DNA from: G963692885 sp964658655
Lineage (GTDB): Bacteria; Acidobacteriota; Terriglobia; Terriglobales; Acidobacteriaceae
NCBI GenBank assembly: GCA_964658655.1
Contig: CAZZZL010000014.1
Location: forward strand, 19,910-83,909
Length of the DNA stretch: 64,000 nucleotides
Direction of reading: 5' to 3'
Part shown: one piece after another, positions 1 through 7,518 of the stretch
How positions within the stretch are numbered: position 1 is the first letter of the stretch
Layout of the letters: the number at the start of each line of letters is the position of its first letter
Program-made: the position numbers and the translations under genes
Notes under the pieces: model-generated
What the model saw: the letters and a program-made list of their open reading frames with translations, nothing else
Told to the model about the DNA's origin: nothing
Databases searched by the model: none

Positions 1-1
1 A

Positions 2-52
2 CTCTCCGTCATCGGCGCGGGTGCGGCCGCGAGCATCGCCGGAAAAGCGTAA
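2..52 (+). CDS. C-terminal tail of a gene cut by the window edge
   Basis: The first frame that ends cleanly reads LSVIGAGAAASIAGKA then TAA at 50-52. The Ala/Gly-rich ending would suit the C-terminus of an FAD-type oxidoreductase, but 16 residues are not enough to assign a family. The call rests only on residue composition and the absence of any better frame, so it is tentative. Confidence 0.3.
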   Translation, partial: LSVIGAGAAASIAGKA

Positions 53-89
53 GCCTCGGGCGGCGGCATTGCTCAACTATGGGGCGGGT

Positions 90-466
90 GTGGTACTTGC
101 CGTACGGGCGGACGAAGAAGCATACCTTGCGAAGCTTATTCGTTGTTCTCTGCTCGTCGCCTTGGTGTGGACGGGACTATTTGCTACGCGCAGGTACGAA
201 CTCAGACGCATTCTATTGTGGCCGGCGATGGTTCTAGCGACCGTCAGTTCGAGTACGGGCATTTATGGCCTCATACACATGGGAACCCTGCAACAGAGAC
301 AGTTCTTTGATTATGGATTCGAGCGGCGGGCTTCGAAGGTGGCGCTTCTCGCCTTGATGGCAGCGGTTGCCTGGCTGGTGCGGACCAGAATATTTATTCG
401 TGGGTCATTTTCACGACGTGTGTTGCCATGACGTTGATGTGGGCGTTGGCGCTCGCTACTCTTTAA
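90..466 (+). pseudogene. Polytopic membrane protein remnant, probably frameshifted
   Basis: An open frame from GTG at 90 to TGA at 431 encodes about three hydrophobic helices (around SLLVALVWTGLFAT, WPAMVLATV and VALLALMAAVAWLV) and then turns basic and non-membranous (IFIRGSFSRRVLP). Another frame covering 387-466 encodes a good final helix, VIFTTCVAMTLMWALALATL, followed by TAA. The simplest reading is a membrane gene with a frameshift near 380-390. The start is unclear because the first codons lie inside a dispersed repeat (92-114), so the true N-terminus may be lost. No family recognised. The neighbouring IS110 wreck supports decay. Confidence 0.4.
92..114 (+). repeat. Dispersed GTACTTGCC repeat, copy 1
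   Basis: Carries the core GGTACTTGCCGTACGGGC followed by GGACG. The same core occurs inverted at 2782-2799 and as a tandem pair at 14036-14101, so it is a dispersed intergenic family rather than coding sequence. Confidence 0.75.
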
Positions 467-497
467 GGAGCCCGGCGAAAATCCCATGCGGAATTCG

Positions 498-557
498 CTA
501 CTGCGCTGCGCTCCGGTCGGGACGACAAAAGAGCTTCGCTTCGGTCGAGATGACAAA
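498..557 (+). repeat. SSRPERS-type dispersed repeat, two tandem units
   Basis: Two adjacent units of the form CGCTTCGGTCGAGATGACAA, the first more diverged (CGCTCCGGTCGGGACGACAA). Related copies lie at 2579-2652, inside pheT at 7162-7235, and as an inverted pair at 39742-39826. In the reverse frame the unit reads like 'SSRPERS', a known chromosomal repeat signature in several phyla. Confidence 0.75.
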
Positions 558-617
558 GTCTGTATGTCTTTTTCCAGAGCCGCATCCATCGGTGCTCCTG
601 TTCACAGGAGGGAAGGC

Positions 618-1664
618 ATGAAGCAGACCGGATCATTCGTTGGCATGCACGTCACAAGGCGACCATTTTCCGTCAGCGTTGCAGAAGACGGCCGGAGTGG
701 GCCTGTGCGGTTCATCGGAGTGATTCCGTACACCGGAAGCTGTGCACAAGATGGCGAAGCAGCTCACGAGGCATGGTGAGCTCGACTTCTGCTGTGAAGC
801 TAGCGGTTGTGGTTATGGTATTCACCGCCCGCTGACGCGACCTGGACACACGTGCACCGTCGCCGCACCATCGATGATCCCGCGCAATCCAGGAGAACGG
901 ATCAAGACTGACCGGCGCGATTCCGAAGCTCGCCGTTCTGCACCGCTCCGGCGACCTGACGCCAGACAGGGTTCCAGACACTACGCACGAGGCGCTTCGC
1001 GAGCTGGTCAGAGCCAGTGTGGATGCGTCGATGCACCCGATGCGTGCGCGCCAGCGGGTGCTCGCCTTTCTACTCGGGCATCACCGCAGCTGGCTTGCAG
1101 GGCAGACCTTCCAGGAGCATGGCCATGGCATCGTGTTCCAGGACTACCTGGAGACGGTGTGGACCGCGCAGGATCGAAGACACGTCTTGGTCAAGAAGAT
1201 CTCTGCGATGGTTGCTGTCTGGTCACTCGGACCGCTTGTCGAAGCTCTCCGCGGATTACGGGGCGTCGACCTCGTCTCCGCTGCGACTTTCATCGCCTCA
1301 ACCGGAGATCTCAGCCGCTTCCAGTCCCCCGCGTCTCTTGATGGGTTATCGGTCTCGTTCCCTCTGAGCATTCCAGCGGCGGGACGATCCGTCGAGGTGG
1401 CATCACCAGGACTGGCAACCGTGAGGCTCGGCGGATGCAAATTGAAGCAGCATGGAGCTATCAGTATCCGGCTCGCGTTGCGAAGGACAGGGCCGAGATA
1501 TTCATACGCTTGCCCAAAAGATCTACGACATTGCCTGGAAGGCACAGAGCAGGTTGTGTGCCCGCTTCGATCTCTGATCGCGAGAACTGGCCGGCTTTAT
1601 CTGGCTATCGGTCAGGAGAAGAGGGTTATTAGGACCATCCAGGGCGCGTTCAAGCTCACCTAAC
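618..1664 (+). pseudogene. IS110-family transposase, multiply frameshifted
   Basis: Successive frames give IS110 landmarks in the right order. The N-terminal DEDD part is FVGMHV then VAEDGRSG and RFIGVIP (from ATG 618). After a shift come KMAKQLTRHGELDF, APSMIPR and PGERIKTDRRDSE. After another shift come DASMHPMRARQRVLAFLL and ALRGLRGVDLVSAATFIAST of the Transposase_20 half, and later EAAWSYQYPARVAKDRAEIF in a third frame. At least three frame changes and an Asp-to-His change at the first catalytic position (FVGLDV expected, FVGMHV seen) show it is dead. A good ribosome site (AGGAGGGAAGGC) still precedes the ATG. Element ends could not be defined because IS110 elements usually lack terminal inverted repeats. 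Confidence 0.85.
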
Positions 1665-2135
1665 CCTCTTGTTCTCCCGTAGCCTCGAACGTGTCCATTT
1701 CACCGTAGTGACCAGGGCAAGCACACAGGTTGGGCAAACAAGAAAATCAAGAACGGCGTGGCCGCCGTCCGGCGGGTAGTGATGTCCGATGACGGGTAGG
1801 ATCTGTGTGTGTGTTGCGTAGAAGCTGTACCTCGCGAAGTTGGCGACAGAGTTCTGAGCGTAAGGGATCCACCAGTCGAACAAGTGGGCAACAGCCCACA
1901 AGGTCAACAGCACACTTGCGATCCACATCGCAGCTAACCACCGACGCACAAATGCCATGGCGAAGACAACGAGCAACAAAGAAATAGCTATGTCTGGGTA
2001 GAACTGATCGTTGACGACTGGCCATTGAAACTGCCAATTCCAGCGGCCTAGGGGTATCCAACGGAACACCGTGTAATACACGCATAGAATTCCGGTCGCC
2101 AGCGCCGTGATTTTCGATAGGGAGATGCGCGACAT
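1656..2135 (-). CDS. Uncharacterised four-helix membrane protein
   Basis: 159 residues with about four hydrophobic segments: ITALATGILCVYYTVF (9-24), IAISLLLVVFAMAF (50-63), AAMWIASVLLTLWAVAHLF (68-86) and FLVCPTCVLALVTTV (131-145). Aromatic-rich loops lie between them and the tail is basic. No family recognised. Its 3' end overlaps the end of the IS110 remnant by 9 bp, so the C-terminus may have been altered by the insertion. It is isolated, with no operon partner. A TATA-like promoter or strong ribosome site is not obvious, so expression is uncertain. Confidence 0.5.
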   Translation of the reverse strand: MSRISLSKITALATGILCVYYTVFRWIPLGRWNWQFQWPVVNDQFYPDIAISLLLVVFAMAFVRRWLAAMWIASVLLTLWAVAHLFDWWIPYAQNSVANFARYSFYATHTQILPVIGHHYPPDGGHAVLDFLVCPTCVLALVTTVKWTRSRLRENKRVR

Positions 2136-2578
2136 GCCTCAGGATCTCACGCACATCGACGCCAAGATGAAGAACCCTCACGGAAGAGTGCCGGGTTGGT
2201 TTGACTCGGTAGAACAGGGGACTAGAACTGATATGGACAGCTGATAGGTTTCGACCTAACGGGTGGGGAGCCGGGCAATGGGTCATGGTGATCCTCGAGA
2301 GCCCCCTGGGCCGGAAAAATCTCCGACGCCCGCGCTAATTCCGAGGCAAACCTGCCACGACATACGTTCGTGTGGTAGCCAACCCGCGTATGAAAGTTTG
2401 AGCGACTGTCGCAGATTGTTGCCCGGTTCTCCACTCCATAGGAAGTCGAGAAGAACACACCTCTGCGGATGCAGGGGCTGACGCCCCTACGCCTAACCAT
2501 TGACAACAGACGTGGAACGGGCTTCGCTCCGTTCAGGAAGACAAGGGAAAAGGCGCGTGGGGCGCGATGATCGCAAAC

Positions 2579-2652
2579 GCAGATCTCTCCACTACGCTCC
2601 GCTCCGGTCGAGATGACAAAGTGGGGTGCTTCGCTTCGGTCGAGATGACAAA
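2579..2652 (+). repeat. SSRPERS-type dispersed repeat, two units
   Basis: The first unit starts GCAGATCTCTCCACTACGCT and ends in CGGTCGAGATGACAAA. It matches the pheT-internal copy (7162-7205) with only a few substitutions. The second unit, GCTTCGCTTCGGTCGAGATG, follows after about 8 bp. Confidence 0.8.
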
Positions 2653-2735
2653 ATTTCTTGCAGATGAATGGCTCGGACGCTGGCAATCTTCCCGGTTGTG
2701 ATTACCAGTAAGGTGGGCACAAGTGTGCGCTAGCA

Positions 2736-2779
2736 ACTCAAAAGCCTTCCTCGCTTTTCTGCGAGGAAAGCTTTTGAGT
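2736..2779. repeat. Long hairpin with 19-bp arms
   Basis: Left arm ACTCAAAAGCCTTCCTCGC (2736-2754), loop TTTTCT, right arm GCGAGGAAAGCTTTTGAGT (2761-2779). The arms differ at a single pair. It lies just downstream of zapA on the minus strand and could end that transcript, but no clear U-tract follows. It abuts the inverted GTACTTGCC repeat, so it may be part of a compound mobile repeat. Confidence 0.7.
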
Positions 2780-2781
2780 AT

Positions 2782-2799
2782 GCCCGTACGGCAAGTACC
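2782..2799 (-). repeat. Dispersed GTACTTGCC repeat, copy 2 (inverted)
   Basis: The reverse complement reads GGTACTTGCCGTACGGGC, identical to the core at 92-109. It is separated from the 19-bp-arm hairpin by two bases. Confidence 0.75.
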
Positions 2800-2835
2800 G
2801 CTCCCCGCGCAGGGGCCGCCGGGGGCTGGCTTCGG

Positions 2836-3423
2836 CTAGCTGATTTTGCGGTCTTCGGTGAGGATGCTGTCGAGGAGGCCTGACAGATTCTCAGCGCGGT
2901 GGCGGAGGCTGCTTTCGGTTTCGTTGATGGAGCCGCTAAGGGCGCGATACTGGGCTTCGACGCGGACGAGCTGGTCGGCGATATTGAGGGCCGCGAGCAC
3001 GGCCACGCGGAGCGAGTCGACGGTGGTGCCGCCGGCGGCGACGGCGCGCATTTTTCCGTCGACGATCAGTGCCAGTTGCGTGATGTAAGCCGGGTCCTGA
3101 CCGCGCAGGTGGTAGGCCTGGTCGTAGATATCGACTGTCACGGGCGAGGATGTGGGGTCGCTGGCGTGGGACGAAGATTGTGCGAGCTGGCTCTCCAGGG
3201 CGTCGTCGGAGGGACGCTCCTGCCCACTGGCATCCGGACGCTCATCGAAACGGTCTTCCCTTCGATCTGCCATACGATCGGCCGAGTCGCCTTCAGCACG
3301 GTTCTCAAGACCGACAGCCTGACGGGCTGCAAAGCGGTCGGCGAAGCGGTCTTCGCGCTGATCGGCGAACCGCTCCGATGCCTCAGCTTCGATTTGGCCT
3401 TCTACTTCTTTTACCTGGTCCAT
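2836..3423 (-). CDS. zapA: ZapA-like cell-division protein with long charged N-terminal extension
   Basis: The C-terminal half (about residues 94-195) is a ZapA domain: VTVDIYDQAYHLRGQDPAYI, then IVDGKMRAVA, the DSLRVAVLAALNIADQL helix and a terminal coiled coil. ZapA bundles FtsZ filaments at the division site. Known ZapA proteins are about 100 residues. Here some 90 extra residues precede the domain, dominated by Arg/Asp/Glu/Ala repeats such as ERFADQREDRFADRFAARQ and ADRMADRREDRFDER, likely disordered. ATG at 3423 is chosen over TTG at 3432. An internal start nearer the domain is possible but no strong ribosome site marks one. It follows the coiled-coil gene by 36 bp, so both are likely one transcript. 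Confidence 0.8.
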   Translation of the reverse strand: MDQVKEVEGQIEAEASERFADQREDRFADRFAARQAVGLENRAEGDSADRMADRREDRFDERPDASGQERPSDDALESQLAQSSSHASDPTSSPVTVDIYDQAYHLRGQDPAYITQLALIVDGKMRAVAAGGTTVDSLRVAVLAALNIADQLVRVEAQYRALSGSINETESSLRHRAENLSGLLDSILTEDRKIS

Positions 3424-3459
3424 AACACTCAATTCTTCGGGTTATTCAGTGCACGCGAT

Positions 3460-3843
3460 TCAGGCGCCGGTAAATTCGTCGAGATGCTGCAACAGGCGTT
3501 CCACGCGCTGGCGGACCTGATCGCGTTCGCCCTGCAGTTGCGACAGATCGCCTTCGAGCCGCTTGATCTGATCGCCGTTCTCGGAGAGGCGGGCCGACTG
3601 GCCTTCGATGTGCGTCGATTGTTCGGTTAATCGGCCGGTGGTTTCTTCGAGTTTCAGTTCGAGTTCCAGCGATTGCTCTTCGGCAGCATTGGCGCGCTGT
3701 TCGGCGGCGGCGCGCAGCTCGCGCTCCTTGCGCAGCAGGTCGATGGCGCGGAGTACGCGCTGTTCGAGTGCCTGGAAGGCAGCTGCCTGTTCTTCAACAT
3801 GATTTGTTTCACGGATTTCGTGCTCGATGGCTGGGCTCGACAT
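3460..3843 (-). CDS. Coiled-coil protein, ZapB-like partner of ZapA
   Basis: 127 residues, almost entirely heptad-like: FQALEQRVLRAIDLLRKERE, AAEEQSLELELKLEETTGRL, IKRLEGDLSQLQGERDQVRQ. There is no signal peptide, membrane segment or catalytic motif. Position directly upstream of zapA and the composition suggest a ZapB/DUF904-like scaffold for the division ring, but sequence similarity to ZapB proper was not tested. ATG at 3843 has a GAGGA ribosome site four bases upstream. A TATACT -10 box lies at 3886-3891. Confidence 0.65.
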   Translation of the reverse strand: MSSPAIEHEIRETNHVEEQAAAFQALEQRVLRAIDLLRKERELRAAAEQRANAAEEQSLELELKLEETTGRLTEQSTHIEGQSARLSENGDQIKRLEGDLSQLQGERDQVRQRVERLLQHLDEFTGA

Positions 3844-3885
3844 AGGTCCTCACAACGTTTGGCTGGTGTTCGCCCTGTTGACCAA

Positions 3886-3891
3886 AGTATA
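3886..3891 (-). promoter_or_regulatory. Candidate -10 box for the zapB-like/zapA operon
   Basis: Reading the minus strand, TATACT lies 42 bp before the ATG at 3843. The same hexamer sits before rpmI and infC. No convincing -35 was found. Confidence 0.45.
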
Positions 3892-3984
3892 TCGCTTTGA
3901 AGTGACTGGTCCGGAACAGGAAAAGAGAACAAAAAAAGATTTCCGAGCCTGTTTCGCCAAGGGTGAGGAGTGAAAGGCAGCAAT

Positions 3985-5319
3985 TCAGCGCTGGGCGGCG
4001 TGTTTAACGAGTTCCATGTCCATCGGGTCGGGATAGAGGGGAATCACGACAGGTTCACCTGGACGCGCCTGTTCGAACTGCTGGGCGTAGAGCTGGAAAT
4101 GATGATCGGCAAATGGCGGATATTTCCAGTCGCGCACGACGCCGTAGAGCAGCGGCACGAGGATGCAGTAGCCGGCAATCTTTGCGAGCCGCAGGTGGCT
4201 GCGGAAGATGCACCAGGCAGCAGACCAGAAGAAAGCAAGCATGGGGTAATACCAGTAGCGGCAGAAGAAATCATCGACCATCAGTTGCCATGCGGGCTTG
4301 GGGCCTTCGATGAGCGGGCTATGCATGGCGGCGATAAAAGATGCGGCGGTAAAGAGGATCATGAGACGTAGCGGGATGGTTGCGCGGAGCAGTGCGTAGA
4401 CCAGGATAGCCACGCCGAAGAGGGCAAAGGTCCCATCGACGAAGAGGGGCAGCTTGTCGAGCAGGCCATGCAGGGCGAGCGTGCCGCCGAGAAAGATGTT
4501 GCCGCCGAGCATGCGGATGAGCAGCTGCGGTGATGCGCCGACGGGACCGCTGCGCGGCCGGACAGCGTGCGCAAGGGTGTAGAGCTGGATGAGCGCGCCG
4601 ATGCCGCAGAGCGCGGAAATCACCAGCGTCCAGATCTGGCGGCGGTACCACCAGAAATAAAGCGTCAGGGGCAGGAGCAGGATGGAAAATGGACCGCTGA
4701 CGCCGCCGATGGTGAAGAGGAGGATGTCTCCGGCGCGGCCGATCCAGGTGCGCGGAGCAGCTCCGAAGGCCAGCAGGACCTGGAGCAGGGTAAGGTGCCA
4801 TTGCGCATTGGTCAGTACGACGTGAATCTCTGATGTATTGGGCAGCGCGACGTAGATGGCGGCCATGAGCATACGCATGGGCAGGCTGCCCCAGGTGCGG
4901 CATCGGGCGGAAAGCAGGGCGGTGACCGGCAGCGCCTGGATGGCGATGCCGGCGACGTTCATGGCAAGCGGCGCGAAGCGTAAAGGCAGCAGGAGTGTGA
5001 GCGCAGCGATGAGACGCGGCAGTGTATTCAGGTAGCCGCCAAGGGGTTGTAGCAGGGCCCGCGCCCAGCCGAGATTGTAAGCCTGCGCGTACCAATATTT
5101 GCCGTCTTCGGCGTAGAACTGCGGATGCAGGAACAGGTCTGGACGTCGGGTAAACAGGGCGATAAGAATCAGGATGAAAACTACTAACTGCCAGGCGGGG
5201 GATAAGCCTTCGCGGGTCTCGATCGTCGAGGGCTTACCACGAGGAAAAAGCTGCGAGGATGCGGTGCTGGCTGCATGAGAGGCCATGGTTTCAGACATGC
5301 CGCCGGAGTGATGATTCAT
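3985..5319 (-). CDS. Polytopic membrane protein, possible GT-C-type glycosyltransferase
   Basis: 444 residues with about ten hydrophobic segments, starting WQLVVFILILIALFT (43-57). The first loop contains LFLHPQFYAEDGKYWYAQAY, with acidic residues placed like the catalytic loop of GT-C enzymes that use polyprenyl-phosphate sugars. That resemblance is inference only. Later helices include FSILLLPLTLYFWWY and MILFTAASFIAAM; the C-terminus is soluble. The ATG overlaps the pheT stop in an ATGA junction, so translation is coupled to pheT. No functional link between Phe-tRNA synthetase and a membrane transferase is known to me. It may simply use the pheST transcript. Confidence 0.55.
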   Translation of the reverse strand: MNHHSGGMSETMASHAASTASSQLFPRGKPSTIETREGLSPAWQLVVFILILIALFTRRPDLFLHPQFYAEDGKYWYAQAYNLGWARALLQPLGGYLNTLPRLIAALTLLLPLRFAPLAMNVAGIAIQALPVTALLSARCRTWGSLPMRMLMAAIYVALPNTSEIHVVLTNAQWHLTLLQVLLAFGAAPRTWIGRAGDILLFTIGGVSGPFSILLLPLTLYFWWYRRQIWTLVISALCGIGALIQLYTLAHAVRPRSGPVGASPQLLIRMLGGNIFLGGTLALHGLLDKLPLFVDGTFALFGVAILVYALLRATIPLRLMILFTAASFIAAMHSPLIEGPKPAWQLMVDDFFCRYWYYPMLAFFWSAAWCIFRSHLRLAKIAGYCILVPLLYGVVRDWKYPPFADHHFQLYAQQFEQARPGEPVVIPLYPDPMDMELVKHAAQR

Positions 5320-7490
5320 CCGCGCAGCCGTCCGCCGAGTGCTTCGACTGCGTTGATGATTTGCGATGACCAGGATTGCAGTTCTTCGTCTTTGAGAGTG
5401 CGGTCGGGCGCCTGGAAGACAGTGGAAAGCAGGAGAGAGTAGCGCTGCTGATCTAGGCTGGTCGAGGTCTTGCCGGCTCCTTTATCAGAGCGGAAGATTT
5501 CCTGTGGCGCGAACGAAAGCAGTTCAGGGATGGAGAGCGCCTGCAGAGTGGCAGCCAGCTGTTCCCATCGGAGTGTGTTGGGAACGAGGAAAGAAAAGTC
5601 GCGGGCAACTGCCTGGTAGCGTGAAAGCTCCTGCAGGCGTGGCTGGCGCAGGGGCAGGGCGAACAGGCGGTCGAGATAGAACTCGCCTAGGAAGACGTCC
5701 TGCTTGAGTTTGTGCTGCTGAGCGGCAGAGGGGTGCAACTGGCCGAAATAGCCAATCGTGAAGCCGTCAATGACGCAGCGTGCGGAGCGACCGGGATGCA
5801 GCCAGGCGGGAAGGAGCACGGCGTCGACATAGGTGGATTTGTGCTGGAACTTTGCGACGAGCGATTCGACGAGGCCCTTGACATCGTAGAAGTCGAAGCT
5901 CCGCGTCGCATCATGCGGGCCGGCTGACGGTGCATGCCCGGTGATGGCGAAGGCGAGTGCAGGTTTTTCGTCGACACGCTCGGTAGAGCCGCTGAAGGCT
6001 GTGCCGATTTCGAACAGGCGCACGTTGCTGATGTTGCGATTGAGGCATTGCTCGGTTGCATGGATGAGGCCGGGCAAAAGGGACGGGCGAAGCATCCCGG
6101 CCTCCGCGCTCAGCGGATTGCCGATGGCGACCGAGTTCGACGGCTGGGGCGCGAAAAGCTCGGCGGCAGCAGCGCTGCAGAAGGTACTCGTGACTGCTTC
6201 ATTCAGGCCGCTGGCGAGCAGCAGTTCGCGCACGGCAGAGTGGCGCGTGGCATGCGGGAGCTCGATGACCGTACCGGCGAAGGTGGGCAGAGTGTTGGCG
6301 AAGCGGTTGTAGCCGTAGACGCGGGCGACTTCTTCGACCAGGTCAATCTCGCGCTCGAGGTCGAGACGCCAGCTGGGCAGGCTGACGCTGTATGTTTCCT
6401 TTTCGGTGGGCGACAGGGTGCAGCCGAGCGCGGTCAGGACGTGCTCAGTGGTCTCAGAGCTGATACCGAGGCCGTCTTCCGTGGTGCCGAGGAGTCGCTG
6501 CACTTCTGAGACGGCGAGCTGGATGACGGGCCGTTTCGCGGTTCGGCGTTGGGCTTCCGGGATGATGACGTCGATGAATTTACCCTGCTGGTAGCCGCCG
6601 GCTTCGAGGATAAGTTTCGTGACCAGGGCATTGCCGATGGGAGCGGCGTTAAAATCGGCTCCGCGCTCGAAGCGGTGGGATGCGTCTGTGTGAATGCCGT
6701 GGCGGCGCGAGCTGCGGCGGATGGCTGAGGGATCAAACCATGCGGCTTCGACGAGGATGTTTCTGGTTTCGGCGGTGATCATCGAATCCCAGCCGCCCAT
6801 AACGCCGGCGAGGGCGAGTGCTTTCGCTTCGTCGGCGACGACGAGATCATCGGGGTCGAGCGTGCGTTCGGTGCCGTCGAGCAGCTTGAGGCGTTCGCCT
6901 TTGCGTGCGCGACGGACGATGATGCCGCCCTCGAGCTTGTCGAGGTCGAACGCGTGGGTTGGCTGACCCATGGCGAGCATGACGTAATTCGTCGCGTCGA
7001 CTGCGTTCGATATTTGTTTTTGCTCGAGGAGTTTGAAGCGGCTGGCGACGATGCCGGTCGGTACTGTTGACGAGGGTTGGATGGTGACGTCGCGCAGGAC
7101 GCGGGCAGTGAAGCGGCCGCAAAGGTCGGGGGCTTCGATGGTGACGCTGATCGGGCCAGATGCAGATCCCTCCACTGCGCTTCGCTTCGGTCGGGATGAC
7201 AAATCAAAATCAGTATCCGGTCGGGATGAAAAATCCTCTGGAAGTGTTGTGTCCAGGGGCGCGAGTGTAAGGCCGTAAATGGCCGCGGCTTCACGGGCGA
7301 CGCCGTAGTGATTCATGGCGTCGACGCGATTCGTCGTAATGTCGGTTTCGAAAAGCGAGCCATTGGCAGGGCCAAGATCGAAGACACCTTCGACGGCGAT
7401 GCCGCGCAGGGTGAGGTCGTCGGCAAGCTGGGTGTCGGCGACGTTGAGGCCGGGGAGATAATCACGCAGCCATTGGGTCAGAATTTTCAT
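5316..7490 (-). CDS. pheT: Phenylalanyl-tRNA synthetase beta subunit, short form with an embedded repeat
   Basis: Beta chain of the (alpha-beta)2 enzyme that charges tRNA-Phe. The N-terminus MKILTQWLRDYLP runs at residue 38-46 straight into SLFETDITTNRVDAMNHYG. The roughly 110-residue EMAP/OB tRNA-binding insert found at this point in E. coli PheT is therefore missing, giving 724 rather than about 795 residues. B3/B4 (from about APDLCGRFTARV, 120-131), B5, the core and the C-terminal anticodon-binding FDX-ACB domain (about 630-724) are present. Residues 86-110 (ending LSSRPKRSAVEGSA) are the translation of a dispersed repeat, kept in frame. It lies 28 bp after pheS. Confidence 0.95.
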   Translation of the reverse strand: MKILTQWLRDYLPGLNVADTQLADDLTLRGIAVEGVFDLGPANGSLFETDITTNRVDAMNHYGVAREAAAIYGLTLAPLDTTLPEDFSSRPDTDFDLSSRPKRSAVEGSASGPISVTIEAPDLCGRFTARVLRDVTIQPSSTVPTGIVASRFKLLEQKQISNAVDATNYVMLAMGQPTHAFDLDKLEGGIIVRRARKGERLKLLDGTERTLDPDDLVVADEAKALALAGVMGGWDSMITAETRNILVEAAWFDPSAIRRSSRRHGIHTDASHRFERGADFNAAPIGNALVTKLILEAGGYQQGKFIDVIIPEAQRRTAKRPVIQLAVSEVQRLLGTTEDGLGISSETTEHVLTALGCTLSPTEKETYSVSLPSWRLDLEREIDLVEEVARVYGYNRFANTLPTFAGTVIELPHATRHSAVRELLLASGLNEAVTSTFCSAAAAELFAPQPSNSVAIGNPLSAEAGMLRPSLLPGLIHATEQCLNRNISNVRLFEIGTAFSGSTERVDEKPALAFAITGHAPSAGPHDATRSFDFYDVKGLVESLVAKFQHKSTYVDAVLLPAWLHPGRSARCVIDGFTIGYFGQLHPSAAQQHKLKQDVFLGEFYLDRLFALPLRQPRLQELSRYQAVARDFSFLVPNTLRWEQLAATLQALSIPELLSFAPQEIFRSDKGAGKTSTSLDQQRYSLLLSTVFQAPDRTLKDEELQSWSSQIINAVEALGGRLRG
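7162..7235 (+). repeat. SSRPERS-type repeat inside the pheT reading frame
   Basis: GCAGATCCCTCCACTGCGCT leads into CTTCGGTCGGGATGACAAATC (7162-7205 overall), matching the intergenic copy at 2579-2620. A partial second unit, CCGGTCGGGATGAAAAATC, lies at 7217-7235. On the coding strand this adds about 25 residues to PheT without a stop or frame break. Confidence 0.85.
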
Positions 7491-7518
7491 GCGTACTGCT
7501 CCGTTCTACGTGTCGCCA

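Larger units (their letters stand above)
2136..2835. other. 700-bp non-coding gap packed with dispersed repeats
   Basis: No convincing gene. The one long reverse frame (2222-2686) is made largely of repeat translations. The gap holds a small AGGGGC/GCCCCT hairpin (2471-2490), two SSRPERS-type units (2579-2652), a degenerate relative near 2517-2550, a 19-bp-arm hairpin (2736-2779) and an inverted GTACTTGCC repeat (2782-2799). It looks like a landing zone between the IS110 wreck and zapA. Confidence 0.7.

Noticed and set aside
2222..2686. 154-aa reverse frame in the repeat-rich gap
   Set aside because: Most of its residues are translations of SSRPERS-type and AGGGGC repeats; no domain and no ribosome site.
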